Notes under the pieces: generated by a model
The model's database searches: none
What the model was told of the DNA's origin: nothing
The model's input: only the letters and a program-made list of their open reading frames with translations
Program-made: the position numbers and the translations under genes
In this document: piece by piece, positions 48,726 to 58,110 of the stretch
Numbering within the stretch: position 1 is the stretch's first letter
How the letters are laid out: every line of letters begins with the position of its first letter
NCBI GenBank assembly: GCA_021845985.1
Contig: JAJZES010000021.1
Span: 23,079-87,078, forward strand
Origin: Pseudomonadota bacterium
GTDB lineage: Bacteria > Pseudomonadota > Alphaproteobacteria > Acetobacterales > Acetobacteraceae
Direction: 5' to 3'
DNA: 64,000 nt

Positions 48726-48846
48726 CGGGGTGGCGCCGTTCGATGCCCCGGACCGAGGCGGTTGCACACTGAAGAGCAACAGCGCCTGCCTTGCCGGCCG
48801 CCGGCCCGGCGCCTAGTCTCCGGCCGCTCGCCGAGAGGGTACCGTA

Positions 48847-50571
48847 ATGACCGCCAAGCGCTGGGACAAATCCAACCTGCCGTCGCGCCACGTCACCGTG
48901 GGGCCAGATCGCGCGCCGCATCGCAGCTACTACTACGCGATGGGCCTGACGCAGGAGGAGATCGACCAGCCGTTCGTCGGCGTCGCCACCTGCTGGAACG
49001 AGGCCGCGCCGTGCAACATCGCCCTGTCGCGACAGGCGCAATCGGTCAAGAAGGGCGTGACCGAGGCCGGCGGCACGCCGCGCGAGTTCACCACCATCAC
49101 CGTCACCGACGGCATCGCCATGGGCCATCAGGGGATGAAATCCTCGCTGGTGTCGCGCGAGGTGATCGCCGATTCGGTCGAATTGACCATGCGCGGCCAC
49201 AGCTATGACGCGCTGGTCGGACTGGCCGGTTGCGACAAGTCGCTGCCCGGCATGATGATGGCGATGGTGCGTCTCAACGTGCCCGCCGTGTTCATGTATG
49301 GCGGCTCGATCCTGCCCGGCAAGTTCCGCGGCCGCGATGTCACCGTGGTCGATGTGTTCGAGGCGGTCGGGCAGCACGCCGCCGGCAACATGTCGGACGC
49401 CGATCTGCACGAGCTGGAATGCGTCGCCTGCCCCTCCGCCGGGGCCTGCGGCGGGCAGTTCACCGCCAACACCATGGCGACGGTCAGCGAGGCGATCGGG
49501 CTCGCGCTGCCCGGCTCGGCCGGCGCCCCGGCCCCCTATGAGGAGCGCGACCGCTGGGCGGTGGAATCCGGCCGTGCGGTGATGAAGCTGATCGAGGCAC
49601 GCATCCGCCCGCGCGACATCGTCACGCTCAAATCGCTGGAGAACGCCGCCGTCGTGGTCGGCGCCACCGGCGGCTCGACCAACGCGGCGCTGCATCTGCC
49701 GGCGCTGGCGCACGAGGCGGGCATCCGCTTCACCCTCGATGATGTCGCGGCGATCATGCGGCGCACGCCGTACATCGCCGACCTCAAGCCGGGCGGCAAA
49801 TACGTCGCCTTCGACGTGCACCGCATCGGTGGCATCCCGGTCATCATCAAGTCGCTGCTCGATGCCGGCCTGCTGCATGGCGACTGCCTGACCGTCACCG
49901 GCAAGACTCTGGCCGAGAACCACAAGGACGTGGTGTTTCCGACCGATCAGGACGTGGTCTATCCGGTCAGCCGGGCGCTGTCGCCGACCGGCGGCGTGGT
50001 CGGGCTGCACGGCAACCTCGCCCCCGACGGCGCGGTGGTGAAGGTGGCGGGGATGAAGGAGCGACGCTTCGAGGGCACCGCCTTGTGTTTCGACAGCGAG
50101 GAGGAAGCCTTCGCCGCGGTGCAGGCGCGCGCCTACAAGGCCGGCGACATCATCGTCATCCGCTACGAGGGACCGCGCGGCGGCCCCGGCATGCGCGAGA
50201 TGCTGTCCACCACCAGCGCGATCTATGGTCAGGGCATGGGCGAGAGCGTGGCGCTGATCACCGACGGGCGGTTCTCCGGCGGCACCCGCGGCTTCTGTGT
50301 CGGCCATGTCGGGCCGGAGGCGGCGGTGGGCGGGCCGATCGCGCTGCTGCGCAACGGCGACCGCATCATCATCGACGCCACCGCCGGCACCATCGATGTG
50401 GCGCTGAGCGAGGCCGAGCTGGCGGCACGGCGCGTCGCCTGGACACCGCGCCAGACCGGCTATCAGAGCGGTGCGCTGTGGCGCTATGCGCAGAATGTCG
50501 GCCCGGCGCATCTCGGCGCGGTGACCCATCCGGGCGGCGCGGCGGAGACGCATGTGTATGCGGATATATGA
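48847..50571 (+). CDS. ilvD: dihydroxy-acid dehydratase
   Basis: 574 residues. Iron-sulfur ligand cysteines in VATCWNEAAPCN, GCDKSLPGM and CVACPSAGACGGQ, with the ilvD/edd signature. Catalyses the penultimate step of valine and isoleucine synthesis. Alone here; no other ilv genes are near. ATG at 48847 follows GAGAGGGTACCGTA. Confidence 0.96.
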   Translation: MTAKRWDKSNLPSRHVTVGPDRAPHRSYYYAMGLTQEEIDQPFVGVATCWNEAAPCNIALSRQAQSVKKGVTEAGGTPREFTTITVTDGIAMGHQGMKSSLVSREVIADSVELTMRGHSYDALVGLAGCDKSLPGMMMAMVRLNVPAVFMYGGSILPGKFRGRDVTVVDVFEAVGQHAAGNMSDADLHELECVACPSAGACGGQFTANTMATVSEAIGLALPGSAGAPAPYEERDRWAVESGRAVMKLIEARIRPRDIVTLKSLENAAVVVGATGGSTNAALHLPALAHEAGIRFTLDDVAAIMRRTPYIADLKPGGKYVAFDVHRIGGIPVIIKSLLDAGLLHGDCLTVTGKTLAENHKDVVFPTDQDVVYPVSRALSPTGGVVGLHGNLAPDGAVVKVAGMKERRFEGTALCFDSEEEAFAAVQARAYKAGDIIVIRYEGPRGGPGMREMLSTTSAIYGQGMGESVALITDGRFSGGTRGFCVGHVGPEAAVGGPIALLRNGDRIIIDATAGTIDVALSEAELAARRVAWTPRQTGYQSGALWRYAQNVGPAHLGAVTHPGGAAETHVYADI

Positions 50572-50681
50572 AACGGCAACGCAGTGTTTCGGCCCCTGGG
50601 CGGCGGCGCCGCCGCGGGGCATAGCGCCCTGACGCCAACGCCGCCGCGGTGCACAGCGGCGGCATCGACAGGAGGGGTGAC

Positions 50682-50978
50682 ATGCGACGGATGATGGCCG
50701 GCGGGGTGGTGGCGCTGCTGCTGCTGACGGGCGGGATGGTCGGGGTGGCAGCGGCCCAGCCGGCAATGGTGCCGCCGCTGCAGGCCGAGCCGCCGCCGCC
50801 GCCGCCGCCCGGCGAACGCTATGTCTGGCAGCCGGGGCACTGGCACTGGAACGGCGGCGCATGGGTGTGGTTCCGCGGGCATTACGTCGTCCGTCGCGCC
50901 GGCTGGCACGAATATGTGCCGGGTCACTGGCGCCGGCGCGGGCCCGACTGGGTGTGGATTCCGGCCCACTGGCGCTGA
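50682..50978 (+). CDS. exported WxxGxW-repeat (YXWGXW) protein
   Basis: 98 residues. A signal peptide (MRRMMAGGVVALLLLTGG...AAAQ) is followed by a proline run and then repeated Trp-rich units: WQPGHWHWNG, WVWFRGHYVV, YVPGHWRRRG, WVWIPAHW. This is the YXWGXW/BcpO-related repeat of small periplasmic proteins of unknown function. A strong AGGAGGGG Shine-Dalgarno fixes the start at 50682, eleven codons inside a longer frame. Confidence 0.82.
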   Translation: MRRMMAGGVVALLLLTGGMVGVAAAQPAMVPPLQAEPPPPPPPGERYVWQPGHWHWNGGAWVWFRGHYVVRRAGWHEYVPGHWRRRGPDWVWIPAHWR

Positions 50979-51081
50979 GCGTCTGCTGCCCGGCGCTGGC
51001 TGATCGGCGCGTGGCGGGGGATGGCATGAACGCCCTGTCATCCCCATCTGCCTGGGCGCGGCCGCGTGCGGAGATGACGTA

Positions 51082-51960
51082 ATGGCTTCCTACGATTCTG
51101 CTCCGGGACTGATGCTCGACGGGGTGGCGCCGCGCGCCGCGCTGTGCGAGCGCAGCGTGGCCGAGAGTCCGGCTGCCGAGGTCTGGGCGACCATCCGCCG
51201 CGAAGCGGTCGAGGCGGCCGAGCGCGATGCGCTGATGGGGCCGCTGATCACCGCCGCCCTGCTGCGCCACGCCAGCTTCGCCGACGGGCTGGCGGCGCGG
51301 CTGGCGCGCAAGCTGGCCGATGCCGATGTGGGCGGCGCGGCGCTGACCGGGCTGATCGCCGAGGCGCTGGCCGAGGAGCCGGGCATGGTGCAGGCGGCGG
51401 CAACCGACCTGGTGGCGGTGCGCGACCGCGACCCGGCCTGCCCCGACCTCGTCACCCCGTTTCTGTTCTTCAAGGGCTATCTGGCGCTGCAGGCTTACCG
51501 CATCAGCCATTTCCTGTGGCAGCGCGAGCGGCAGCATCTGGCGCGGCATGTGCAAAGCCGCGCCTCGGAGGTGTTCGCGATGGACATCCACCCGGCGGCG
51601 CGCCTCGGCTGCGGTATTCTGATCGACCACGGCACCGGCCTCGTCATCGGCGAGACGGCGGTGGTCGAGGACGACGTGTCGATCCTGCAGGGGGTGACGC
51701 TGGGCGGCACCGGCAAGCAATGTGGCGACCGGCATCCGAAAATCCGCCGCGGCGTGCTGCTCGGCGCCGGGTCGAAGGTGCTCGGCAATATCGAGGTGGG
51801 CGAGGGCGCCAAGGTCGGCGCCGGCTCGATCGTGCTGGACGAGGTGGCGCCGCATACGACGGTGGTGGGCGTGCCGGCGCGGCCGGTCGGGCCGAAGCTG
51901 ACCGACCTGCCGGCGCTGACCATGGACCACATGCTGCCGGCCCCGGAATACGCCATCTGA
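51082..51960 (+). CDS. cysE: serine O-acetyltransferase
   Basis: 292 residues. N-terminal helical domain (about 1-130) and a left-handed beta-helix of hexapeptide repeats (IDHGTGLVIGETAVVEDDVS, GVTLGGTGKQCGDRHPKI, GAGSKVLGNIEVGEGAKVGA). It makes O-acetylserine for cysteine synthesis. No upstream cys genes are present. Sulfur-metabolism genes metC and sseA lie within 3 kb, but on the other strand. Confidence 0.94.
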   Translation: MASYDSAPGLMLDGVAPRAALCERSVAESPAAEVWATIRREAVEAAERDALMGPLITAALLRHASFADGLAARLARKLADADVGGAALTGLIAEALAEEPGMVQAAATDLVAVRDRDPACPDLVTPFLFFKGYLALQAYRISHFLWQRERQHLARHVQSRASEVFAMDIHPAARLGCGILIDHGTGLVIGETAVVEDDVSILQGVTLGGTGKQCGDRHPKIRRGVLLGAGSKVLGNIEVGEGAKVGAGSIVLDEVAPHTTVVGVPARPVGPKLTDLPALTMDHMLPAPEYAI

Positions 51961-51991
51961 GGCCGCGCCGACCGGCCCTGCCGCCGGGCGA

Positions 51992-52183
51992 TCAGAAGTG
52001 GTGGCGGCCGAACAGCAGGAACAGCAGGACGATCAGCACCAGCAGGCCCAGGCCGCCGCCGGCCCAGCCGCCGGAGCGCGGCCCGTCGGTATAGCCGCCG
52101 CCATACCAGCCGCGCCGGTAGCCGGTATGGCCGAACCCGCCGAACGCGAGGATCACCAAAACCACGATAAGGATCATGAGCAT
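51992..52183 (-). CDS. small membrane protein (DUF3309-like architecture)
   Basis: 63 residues: an N-terminal hydrophobic helix (MLMILIVVLVILAFGG), a short Gly/Tyr/Arg-rich loop (HTGYRRGWYGGGYTDGP) and a C-terminal hydrophobic helix (GLGLLVLIVLLFLLFGR). That two-helix hairpin layout is common among small proteins of high-GC alphaproteobacteria. The start may be the first or second Met. Function is unknown. Confidence 0.6.
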   Translation of the reverse strand: MLMILIVVLVILAFGGFGHTGYRRGWYGGGYTDGPRSGGWAGGGLGLLVLIVLLFLLFGRHHF

Positions 52184-52246
52184 CGGACGATGTCCTGCAA
52201 AGGCGGTGATAACGCCGCTGCAGCCGCGCCGTTGCGTGGCGGCCGG

Positions 52247-52663
52247 TCAGTGATCTGCTGTCGCCCGGTAAAGCCGCTCCGGCGCCACCAGCGGCTCGGC
52301 GATCGGCGTCCAACCCTGCGGCCGCGCGGCGCGGTAGAAACAGTCGCGCCGCCCGGTGTGGCAGGCGACGCCGGACTGATCGACCAGCGCCAGCAGCGCG
52401 TCGCCGTCGCAATCCAGGCGCAGTTCGACCAGACGCTGGTGCTGCCCGGAGGTCTCGCCCTTGCGCCACAGCGCAGCGCGGCTGCGGCTCCAGTAACAGA
52501 CCTGCCGGCGCAGCAGCGTCTCGCGCACCGCATCGCGGTTCATCCAGGCCAGCATCAGCACCTCACCGGTGTCGAATTGCTGCGCCACCACCGGGACCAG
52601 CCCGGCGGCGTCGAAGGCGATCTGTTCCAGGAGGGAGGCGTCGAGAATGGCGTCGGTGCTCAT
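52247..52663 (-). CDS. hisI: phosphoribosyl-AMP cyclohydrolase
   Basis: 138 residues. The hallmark DCDGDALLALVDQSGVACHTG and CFYRAARPQ carry the zinc/magnesium ligands of HisI. Catalyses the third step of histidine synthesis. Monofunctional (no HisE pyrophosphatase domain). Divergent from zur with a 21-base gap between starts, so promoters overlap the coding starts. Confidence 0.94.
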   Translation of the reverse strand: MSTDAILDASLLEQIAFDAAGLVPVVAQQFDTGEVLMLAWMNRDAVRETLLRRQVCYWSRSRAALWRKGETSGQHQRLVELRLDCDGDALLALVDQSGVACHTGRRDCFYRAARPQGWTPIAEPLVAPERLYRATADH

Positions 52664-52684
52664 GGCTGCCTATGCTGGTTGCGG

Positions 52685-53161
52685 ATGGACACGGCGTTTT
52701 CTCTCCGGACCGAAGCGGCACTCGACCGCGCCGCGGCGCATTGCGCGCGCCACGGCGCCAGGCTGACCGAGTTGCGCCGCGAGGTGCTCGGCCTGATCCT
52801 GGAGGCGCCCGGCCCGACCGGCGCCTATGACCTGCTCGACCGGCTGCGCGACCGCCGCGGCGCCGCCGCCCCGCCGACCGTCTATCGCGCGCTCGATTTC
52901 CTGCAAGCGCAAGGTCTGGTCCACAAGCTCGAACGCCTCGCCGCTTTCATCGGCTGCGTCGAGGATGCCGGGCATGCGCACGGGGCGCAGTTTCTCATCT
53001 GCGGCGGCTGCAGCCGGGTGCAGGAGATCGAAGACGCCGCGCTCGCCGCCGCGCTCGACCGCGCGGCGGCGGCGAGCGGCTTTGCCGTGCGCCGCGCCAC
53101 CATCGAGGCCGAAGGCATCTGCGCCGATTGCCTCAGCCGGCAAAGCCGCGCAGCACGCTGA
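52685..53161 (+). CDS. zur: Fur-family zinc uptake regulator
   Basis: 158 residues. N-terminal winged-helix (LTELRREVLGLILEAPGPTG, PPTVYRALDFLQAQGLVHK), then the dimerisation/metal domain with HAHGAQFLICGGCSRVQEIE and CADCL. The two CxxC motifs and the HAHG pattern fit Zur better than Fur. Represses zinc-uptake genes when zinc is replete. The C-terminus overlaps metC by 29 bases on the opposite strand. Znu genes are not in the window. Confidence 0.88.
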   Translation: MDTAFSLRTEAALDRAAAHCARHGARLTELRREVLGLILEAPGPTGAYDLLDRLRDRRGAAAPPTVYRALDFLQAQGLVHKLERLAAFIGCVEDAGHAHGAQFLICGGCSRVQEIEDAALAAALDRAAAASGFAVRRATIEAEGICADCLSRQSRAAR

Positions 53162-54320
53162 GTCCGCGCTCCAGATCGGCGATCAGGTCGGCCGGCTCCT
53201 CCAGCCCGATATGGATGCGCACCGTCTCGCCGCCGAAATCGCCGGTGCCGACGGTGCGGGTGATGGTGCCCTGCGTTGGCAGCGCGAGGCTTTCATAGCC
53301 GCCCCACGACGCGCCGATGCCGAACAGCGACAGGCTCTCGACCATCGCATGCACCGCTGCCCGCGAATGCTCGGGACGCAAGACGATGCCGAACAATGAA
53401 CTGGCGCCGGAGAAGTCGCGCTTCCAGTATTCATGGCCGGGGCAGGAGGGAAAGGCGGGATGCAGCAGGCGGGCCACTTCCGGCCGCCCGGCGAGCCAGC
53501 GCGCCACGGTCAGCCCCGACTGCATCTGCCGGTCGAGCCGCACCGCCAGCGTCCGCGCGCCGCGCAGCGCCAGCCAGACATCGTCGGGTGCGGCATGCTG
53601 GCCGAGCAGCAGGGTGGTCGCGCGCACCCGCTGCCATACTTCATCATCGTTGACGATGATGCCGCCGAGAACCATGTCGGAATGGCCGGCGAGATACTTG
53701 GTCAGCGCCTGGATCGACACGTCGCAGCCGTGGCGGAACGGCTGGAAGTAGTGGATGCCCCAGGTGTTGTCGATCATCACCACGGCGCCGCGGGCATGCG
53801 CGACCGCGGCCAGCCCCGGCACGTCCTGCACCTCGAAGGTGTGGCTGCCCGGACTCTCCAGATAGAGCACGCGGGTTTCGGCGCGGAACAGATCGGCCAG
53901 CGCCGCCGGCGCGATCAGCGGATCGAAATAGGTGGTGGCAATGTTCATCCGGCTGAGGAACTGGTCGGCGAACTGCCGCGCCGGGCCATAGACGCTGTCC
54001 GGCATCAGCACATGGTCGCCGGCGCTGAGATACGCCAGCAGCGGCACGGTGAAGGCGGCAACACCGGTGCTGACGATCTGGCAGCGCGTGCCGCCCTCGA
54101 TCTCGGCGACCACATCCTCCAGCGGCCAGTGCGTCGGCGTGCCGAGCGTGCCGTACACCAGCGCCTGATCGAAGCGGCGTCCGCCGGCGTCCATGCGGGT
54201 GGCGATGTCGGGGTTGAGCACCGTCGAGCCGCGATGCACCGGCGGATTGACGAAGCCGTGGGCATGGGTGCCGGCGCGGCCGGCGTGGGACAGACGGGTG
54301 TGCCAGTCTTGCGTCATCAT
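53133..54320 (-). CDS. metC: cystathionine beta-lyase
   Basis: 395 residues of the Cys/Met-metabolism PLP family. The PLP Lys lies in SIQALTKYLAGHSDMVLGG; NTWGIHYFQPFRHG and RLLHPAFPSCPGHEY fit cystathionine beta-lyase. Cleaves cystathionine to homocysteine. Last gene of the minus-strand operon, two bases after sseA. Overlaps zur. Confidence 0.9.
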   Translation of the reverse strand: MMTQDWHTRLSHAGRAGTHAHGFVNPPVHRGSTVLNPDIATRMDAGGRRFDQALVYGTLGTPTHWPLEDVVAEIEGGTRCQIVSTGVAAFTVPLLAYLSAGDHVLMPDSVYGPARQFADQFLSRMNIATTYFDPLIAPAALADLFRAETRVLYLESPGSHTFEVQDVPGLAAVAHARGAVVMIDNTWGIHYFQPFRHGCDVSIQALTKYLAGHSDMVLGGIIVNDDEVWQRVRATTLLLGQHAAPDDVWLALRGARTLAVRLDRQMQSGLTVARWLAGRPEVARLLHPAFPSCPGHEYWKRDFSGASSLFGIVLRPEHSRAAVHAMVESLSLFGIGASWGGYESLALPTQGTITRTVGTGDFGGETVRIHIGLEEPADLIADLERGLSVLRGFAG

Positions 54321-54322
54321 CT

Positions 54323-55162
54323 TCAGCTTTCGATCGGTGTGTCAGCGCGGCCGCCCCATTCGCTCCACGAGCCGTCATAGAGCGCGCCCATCGGCAGCCC
54401 GGCGCGCAGCAGCGCCAGCGTCAGCACCGCGGCGCTGACCCCCGAGCCGCAACTCGTCACCACCGGGCGCGTACCATCGACCCCGGCGGCGGCGAAGCGG
54501 GCGCGCAGCTCGGCGGGCGGTTTGAGGGTGAAATCGGGCGCGATCAGCTCGCCGAACGGCAGGCTGGCGGCGCCGGGAATGTGGCCGGCGCGCATGCCGG
54601 CGCGCGGCTCCGGCGCCTCGGCGCGGAAGCGGGCGAGGCTGCGCGCATCCAGCACCAGTTCGGCGCGGGTTGCGACATTGGCCAGCATGTCGCCGACGCC
54701 GCGCAGCCGGGTGGCGCGGAAATCCGGGCGATACTCGCTCGGCACCGACGGCGGCGGCTCGCCCTGTTCCAGCGCGCGACCCTCGGCGCGCCATTTCGGC
54801 AGCCCGCCATCGAGCACGGCGGCGCGATCATGGCCGAACAGCCCGAGCAGCCACCAGCCGCGCGGGGCGGAGAAGATGCCGCGCTGATCATAGAATACGG
54901 CGAAGCTGTCGCGGCGCAGCCCGATCGCCCCGGCCAGCCTGGCAAACCGGCCGGGCGAGGGGACCATGTGCGGCAGGTCGGTGTCCGGGTCGGCCACCGC
55001 GTCGATGTCGAAGAACTGCGCCCGCGGCAGATGCGCGGCGCGGTACTCGGCGCGGGCGTCGCGGTTTTCGTTGGGCAGGAAATAGGTCGCATCGAACAGA
55101 ATCAGGTCCGGGTCGGCCAGATGCCCGGCCAGCCATTCGGTGGACACCAGCGGGTCGTTCAT
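54323..55162 (-). CDS. sseA: 3-mercaptopyruvate sulfurtransferase
   Basis: 279 residues with two rhodanese domains. The active-site loop in the second reads TSCGSGVSAAVL, CGSGVS being the mercaptopyruvate type rather than the CRKGVT of thiosulfate sulfurtransferases. Start overlaps the end of the AlaX gene (ATGA). Part of a sulfur/amino-acid operon with metC. Confidence 0.92.
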   Translation of the reverse strand: MNDPLVSTEWLAGHLADPDLILFDATYFLPNENRDARAEYRAAHLPRAQFFDIDAVADPDTDLPHMVPSPGRFARLAGAIGLRRDSFAVFYDQRGIFSAPRGWWLLGLFGHDRAAVLDGGLPKWRAEGRALEQGEPPPSVPSEYRPDFRATRLRGVGDMLANVATRAELVLDARSLARFRAEAPEPRAGMRAGHIPGAASLPFGELIAPDFTLKPPAELRARFAAAGVDGTRPVVTSCGSGVSAAVLTLALLRAGLPMGALYDGSWSEWGGRADTPIES

Positions 55163-55875
55163 GGCGCGTCGCCCAGGGCGATGGCGATGCGCCGGTTCTG
55201 CCGGCCCTTGTTCTCCAGTTTCAGCACCCGCACGGTGCCGATCATCGCGGTGCGTCCGACATGGGTGCCGCCGCAGGGCTGCAGGTCGATCGGTGCCGCG
55301 CCGATGCGCACCAGCCGCAGCCGCCCGGTGCCGCGCGGCGGCTTGACCGAGAGGGTGCGGACCAGACCGGGATTGCTGTCGAGCACGCTTTCATCGACCC
55401 ATTCGGCGGAGACCGCATGGTCCTCGGCGGCCAGCGCGTTCAGCGCCGCCTCGATCGTCTCGCGTGTGGGCGGCTCGGGCAGGTCGAAATCGAGCCGCGA
55501 GCGGTCGGCGCCGATCTGTCCGCCGGTCACCGCGGCGCCGGGCAGCACGGCGCACAGCAGATGCAGCGTGGTGTGCATGCGCATATGGGCGAACCGGCGT
55601 TCCCAGTCGAGCACCGCGCGCAGCCGCGCGCCCGGCGGCGGCAGCGTCGCCGCCTCGGCCGGCCGGTGCAGGATTGCCTCGCCCTCGCCCTTGACCGCTT
55701 CGGCGACCGCCATCTCGCCGCCGTCCCACAGCAGCCGCCCGGCATCGCCCGGCTGACCGCCGGCGCGGGCATAGAACGGCGTGCGGTCGAGCACCACGCC
55801 CTCCGGCCCGCTCGCCAGCACCACGGCATCGGCCTCGCGCAGCGTCGCGTCAGTCATGAACAGGCGTTCGGTCAT
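55159..55875 (-). CDS. AlaX-type alanyl-tRNA editing protein
   Basis: 238 residues related to the editing domain of alanyl-tRNA synthetase. Zinc ligands: HxxxH in MRMHTTLHLLCAV and CxxxH in LQPCGGTHVGRT. Hydrolyses mischarged Ser-tRNA(Ala). Start at 55875 gives an ATGA overlap with the upstream Nudix stop; another Met is three codons upstream. Operonic neighbours on both sides share four-base overlaps. Confidence 0.9.
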   Translation of the reverse strand: MTERLFMTDATLREADAVVLASGPEGVVLDRTPFYARAGGQPGDAGRLLWDGGEMAVAEAVKGEGEAILHRPAEAATLPPPGARLRAVLDWERRFAHMRMHTTLHLLCAVLPGAAVTGGQIGADRSRLDFDLPEPPTRETIEAALNALAAEDHAVSAEWVDESVLDSNPGLVRTLSVKPPRGTGRLRLVRIGAAPIDLQPCGGTHVGRTAMIGTVRVLKLENKGRQNRRIAIALGDAP

Positions 55876-56510
55876 GAGGTCCATTCCTGGCGTAGTTGGA
55901 CGCGCCGCGCGGCGAGCCAGAGCAGCGCGATGGCGGCGACGGAGTTCGGGAAGCCGCCGGCAATCGCTGTCTCGATGGCGCGGGCGGCGGGCCAGACGCG
56001 GATGCGGATGTCCTCCTCCTCGGCCGCCAGCCCGGCGGTGCCGACCAGTCCGGCGGCGTCGCCCCGCGGCGCGGTGACTTCGCCGGCATACAGCGCGACG
56101 CATTCGTCGCTGCCGCCGGCGGTGAGCAGGAAATCGCCGATATGCACGAGGCGGCGCGGCGTCAGACCGATTTCCTCCACCGCCTCGCGGCGCAGCGTCG
56201 TCTCCGAGTCCTCGCCGGGGTCGCACAGCCCGGCCGGCACTTCGACCATCACCGGCGCCATTCCGGCGGCCAGCGCCGGCAGGCGGAACTGTTCGATCAG
56301 CACCACCGCATCGGCCTGCGGATCATACGGCAGCAGCGCCGCCGCCCTGCCGCGCCGCCACAACTCCCAGACGCGCGGGCCGGACATCCGCCCGTCGAAG
56401 CGGCGGTTGCGGAAGCGGATGCGCTGAACCGGGAAGCGGCCGTTCCAGACGGTTTCGTCCTGATCGACCGCGATGTCGGGATGCGGCGGGAGGGGGGCAG
56501 GGGCGGGCAT
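55872..56510 (-). CDS. Nudix hydrolase (ADP-ribose pyrophosphatase type)
   Basis: 212 residues with a clear Nudix box: GLCDPGEDSETTLRREAVEE followed by IGL. The upstream fold and the length resemble ADP-ribose diphosphatases (NudF). Substrate is unproven. Overlaps AlaX by four bases and follows the GFA gene by 24 bases. Confidence 0.9.
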   Translation of the reverse strand: MPAPAPLPPHPDIAVDQDETVWNGRFPVQRIRFRNRRFDGRMSGPRVWELWRRGRAAALLPYDPQADAVVLIEQFRLPALAAGMAPVMVEVPAGLCDPGEDSETTLRREAVEEIGLTPRRLVHIGDFLLTAGGSDECVALYAGEVTAPRGDAAGLVGTAGLAAEEEDIRIRVWPAARAIETAIAGGFPNSVAAIALLWLAARRVQLRQEWTS

Positions 56511-56534
56511 TGCGGCCAGCCTATCGCCAGCGTC

Positions 56535-57008
56535 TCAGTCGATCCAGAGGCCGTGGGTGCGATGCCAGTCGGCGATCGACTGGTCCGGGTAGCTGTCGAA
56601 GGTCAGGTCGCGCGGGCCGATCTGCGGTTCGACCCAATCGGGCTTCGATCCCAGCATGATGTGAACGCGCGACGGCGGTACCGGCAACGGCGTGTCGATG
56701 GCCGAGGCGAACGGATGCACGAGGTCCGGCCAGCGGCTGTCGTAGAGCCACATCGCGCTGCCGCAATGCAGGTAGAAATGCCGCTCGGCATTGCTGCGCT
56801 GGCCGTCGATCTCGGCATGCAGGACCGCGGTGTGGCCGTGCCGGTGCAGGGTGCGCGCCGCCGCGCCGAGATTGATCGCATAGCCGCCGCCGCCCGCCGT
56901 CTTGCGGCAGATCGAGCAATAGCAGAGCTGATAGGGCGCCGGCGTATGGCTGGCGACAGTGAAGCGCACGGCGCCGCAGCAGCAGCCGCCGGCGAGTTGC
57001 ATCGGCAT
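56535..57008 (-). CDS. GFA-family (glutathione-dependent formaldehyde-activating) protein
   Basis: 157 residues of the GFA/CENP-V zinc fold: GGCCCGAVRF near the N-terminus and LCYCSICRKTAGGGGYAI. The second CxxC of this family (usually FCxxCGS) reads FYLHCGSAM, so one of the usual cysteines is replaced by Tyr. The structural zinc site may be incomplete. Starts three bases after the quinone reductase stop. Confidence 0.85.
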   Translation of the reverse strand: MPMQLAGGCCCGAVRFTVASHTPAPYQLCYCSICRKTAGGGGYAINLGAAARTLHRHGHTAVLHAEIDGQRSNAERHFYLHCGSAMWLYDSRWPDLVHPFASAIDTPLPVPPSRVHIMLGSKPDWVEPQIGPRDLTFDSYPDQSIADWHRTHGLWID

Positions 57009-57011
57009 GGC

Positions 57012-57941
57012 TCAGCCTATCTCCAGCACGATCTTGCCGCGCACGCCGCCGGCCTCCAGCCGCTCCTGCGCCGCCGCCGCGCGCGCCAGCGGGAAGCGCT
57101 CCGCCACCTCGACGCGGACATGGCCTTCATCGATCAGCGCGGCGATCTCGGCCAACTGGCGCCCGCTCGGCTGGGCGGCGTAGCGCAGCCCGCTGACGCC
57201 GCGCGCCTGACATTCATCCGGCGACGGCGCGGCGAGCGTCGAGACCAACCGCCCGCCGGGCCGCAGCAGCGACAGGCTGAGCCGCTGCGTCTCGCCGCCG
57301 ATCAGGTCGAAGACGAGGTCGAGATCGCCGGCCACATCCTCGAACCGCTCGACATTGCGGTCGATGGCGCGATCGACGCCGAGTTCCTGCATGAAATCGA
57401 GATCATGCGTGCCGACAGTGGCGAACACCACGGCGCCGTGTACCCGGGCGAACTGCACCGCGAGATGGCCGACCCCGCCGCCGCCGCCGTGGATCAGCAC
57501 GCGCTGCCCGGCCTGCAACTGGCCATGGTCGAACAGCCCCTGCCATGCCGTCAGCCCGGCGAGCGGCAGCGCCGCGGCATGCACGGCGTCGATGCGGGCG
57601 GGGGTGATCGCCACCTCGTCGGCACGGGCGAGGGCGTATTCGGCATAGCCGCCCTGGTCCGGCGCCAGCATAGCGAACACCGCATCGCCGCGGCGATAGC
57701 CGCCGGCCTCGCCGGCCTCGATGGTGCCGGCGATGTCGCGGCCGAGCGTCACCGGCAGCATGTCGGCGGTCAGCGGCGGATAGCGGCCCTGCCGCATCTT
57801 ATAATCGACCGGGTTGACGCTGGCGGCGCGGACACGGATCAGCAGCTTGTCGCCGCTGGCCTGCGGCACCGGACAGGTGTCCTGCACCAGCATCTCGGGA
57901 CCGCCGAAACCATGGATGCGAATCGCCTGCATCGTTGCCAT
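57012..57941 (-). CDS. NADP-dependent quinone oxidoreductase-like protein
   Basis: 309 residues of the zinc-free MDR branch: ASVNPVDYKMRQGRYPP, GRDIAGTIEAGEAGGYRRGD and the dinucleotide-binding GGGGGVGHLAVQFAR. First gene of the minus-strand operon that runs to metC. Divergent from the CaiB gene with a 169-base gap holding the promoters. Confidence 0.9.
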   Translation of the reverse strand: MATMQAIRIHGFGGPEMLVQDTCPVPQASGDKLLIRVRAASVNPVDYKMRQGRYPPLTADMLPVTLGRDIAGTIEAGEAGGYRRGDAVFAMLAPDQGGYAEYALARADEVAITPARIDAVHAAALPLAGLTAWQGLFDHGQLQAGQRVLIHGGGGGVGHLAVQFARVHGAVVFATVGTHDLDFMQELGVDRAIDRNVERFEDVAGDLDLVFDLIGGETQRLSLSLLRPGGRLVSTLAAPSPDECQARGVSGLRYAAQPSGRQLAEIAALIDEGHVRVEVAERFPLARAAAAQERLEAGGVRGKIVLEIG

Positions 57942-58110
57942 GCTGGTTACTCCGTCAATGACGCGGGCCGCACCCGATCGGCGGCGAACCCGGCCCGTGC
58001 AAGGGTGGCGCGGTTATAGGACGGCCGGGCGCAATATCCACACCACGGCGTCGCCGGCGCAACGGGGGTCTCTGTTGTCGCCCCGCGGCGCCGCGGATAG
58101 TGTCCGGCGG

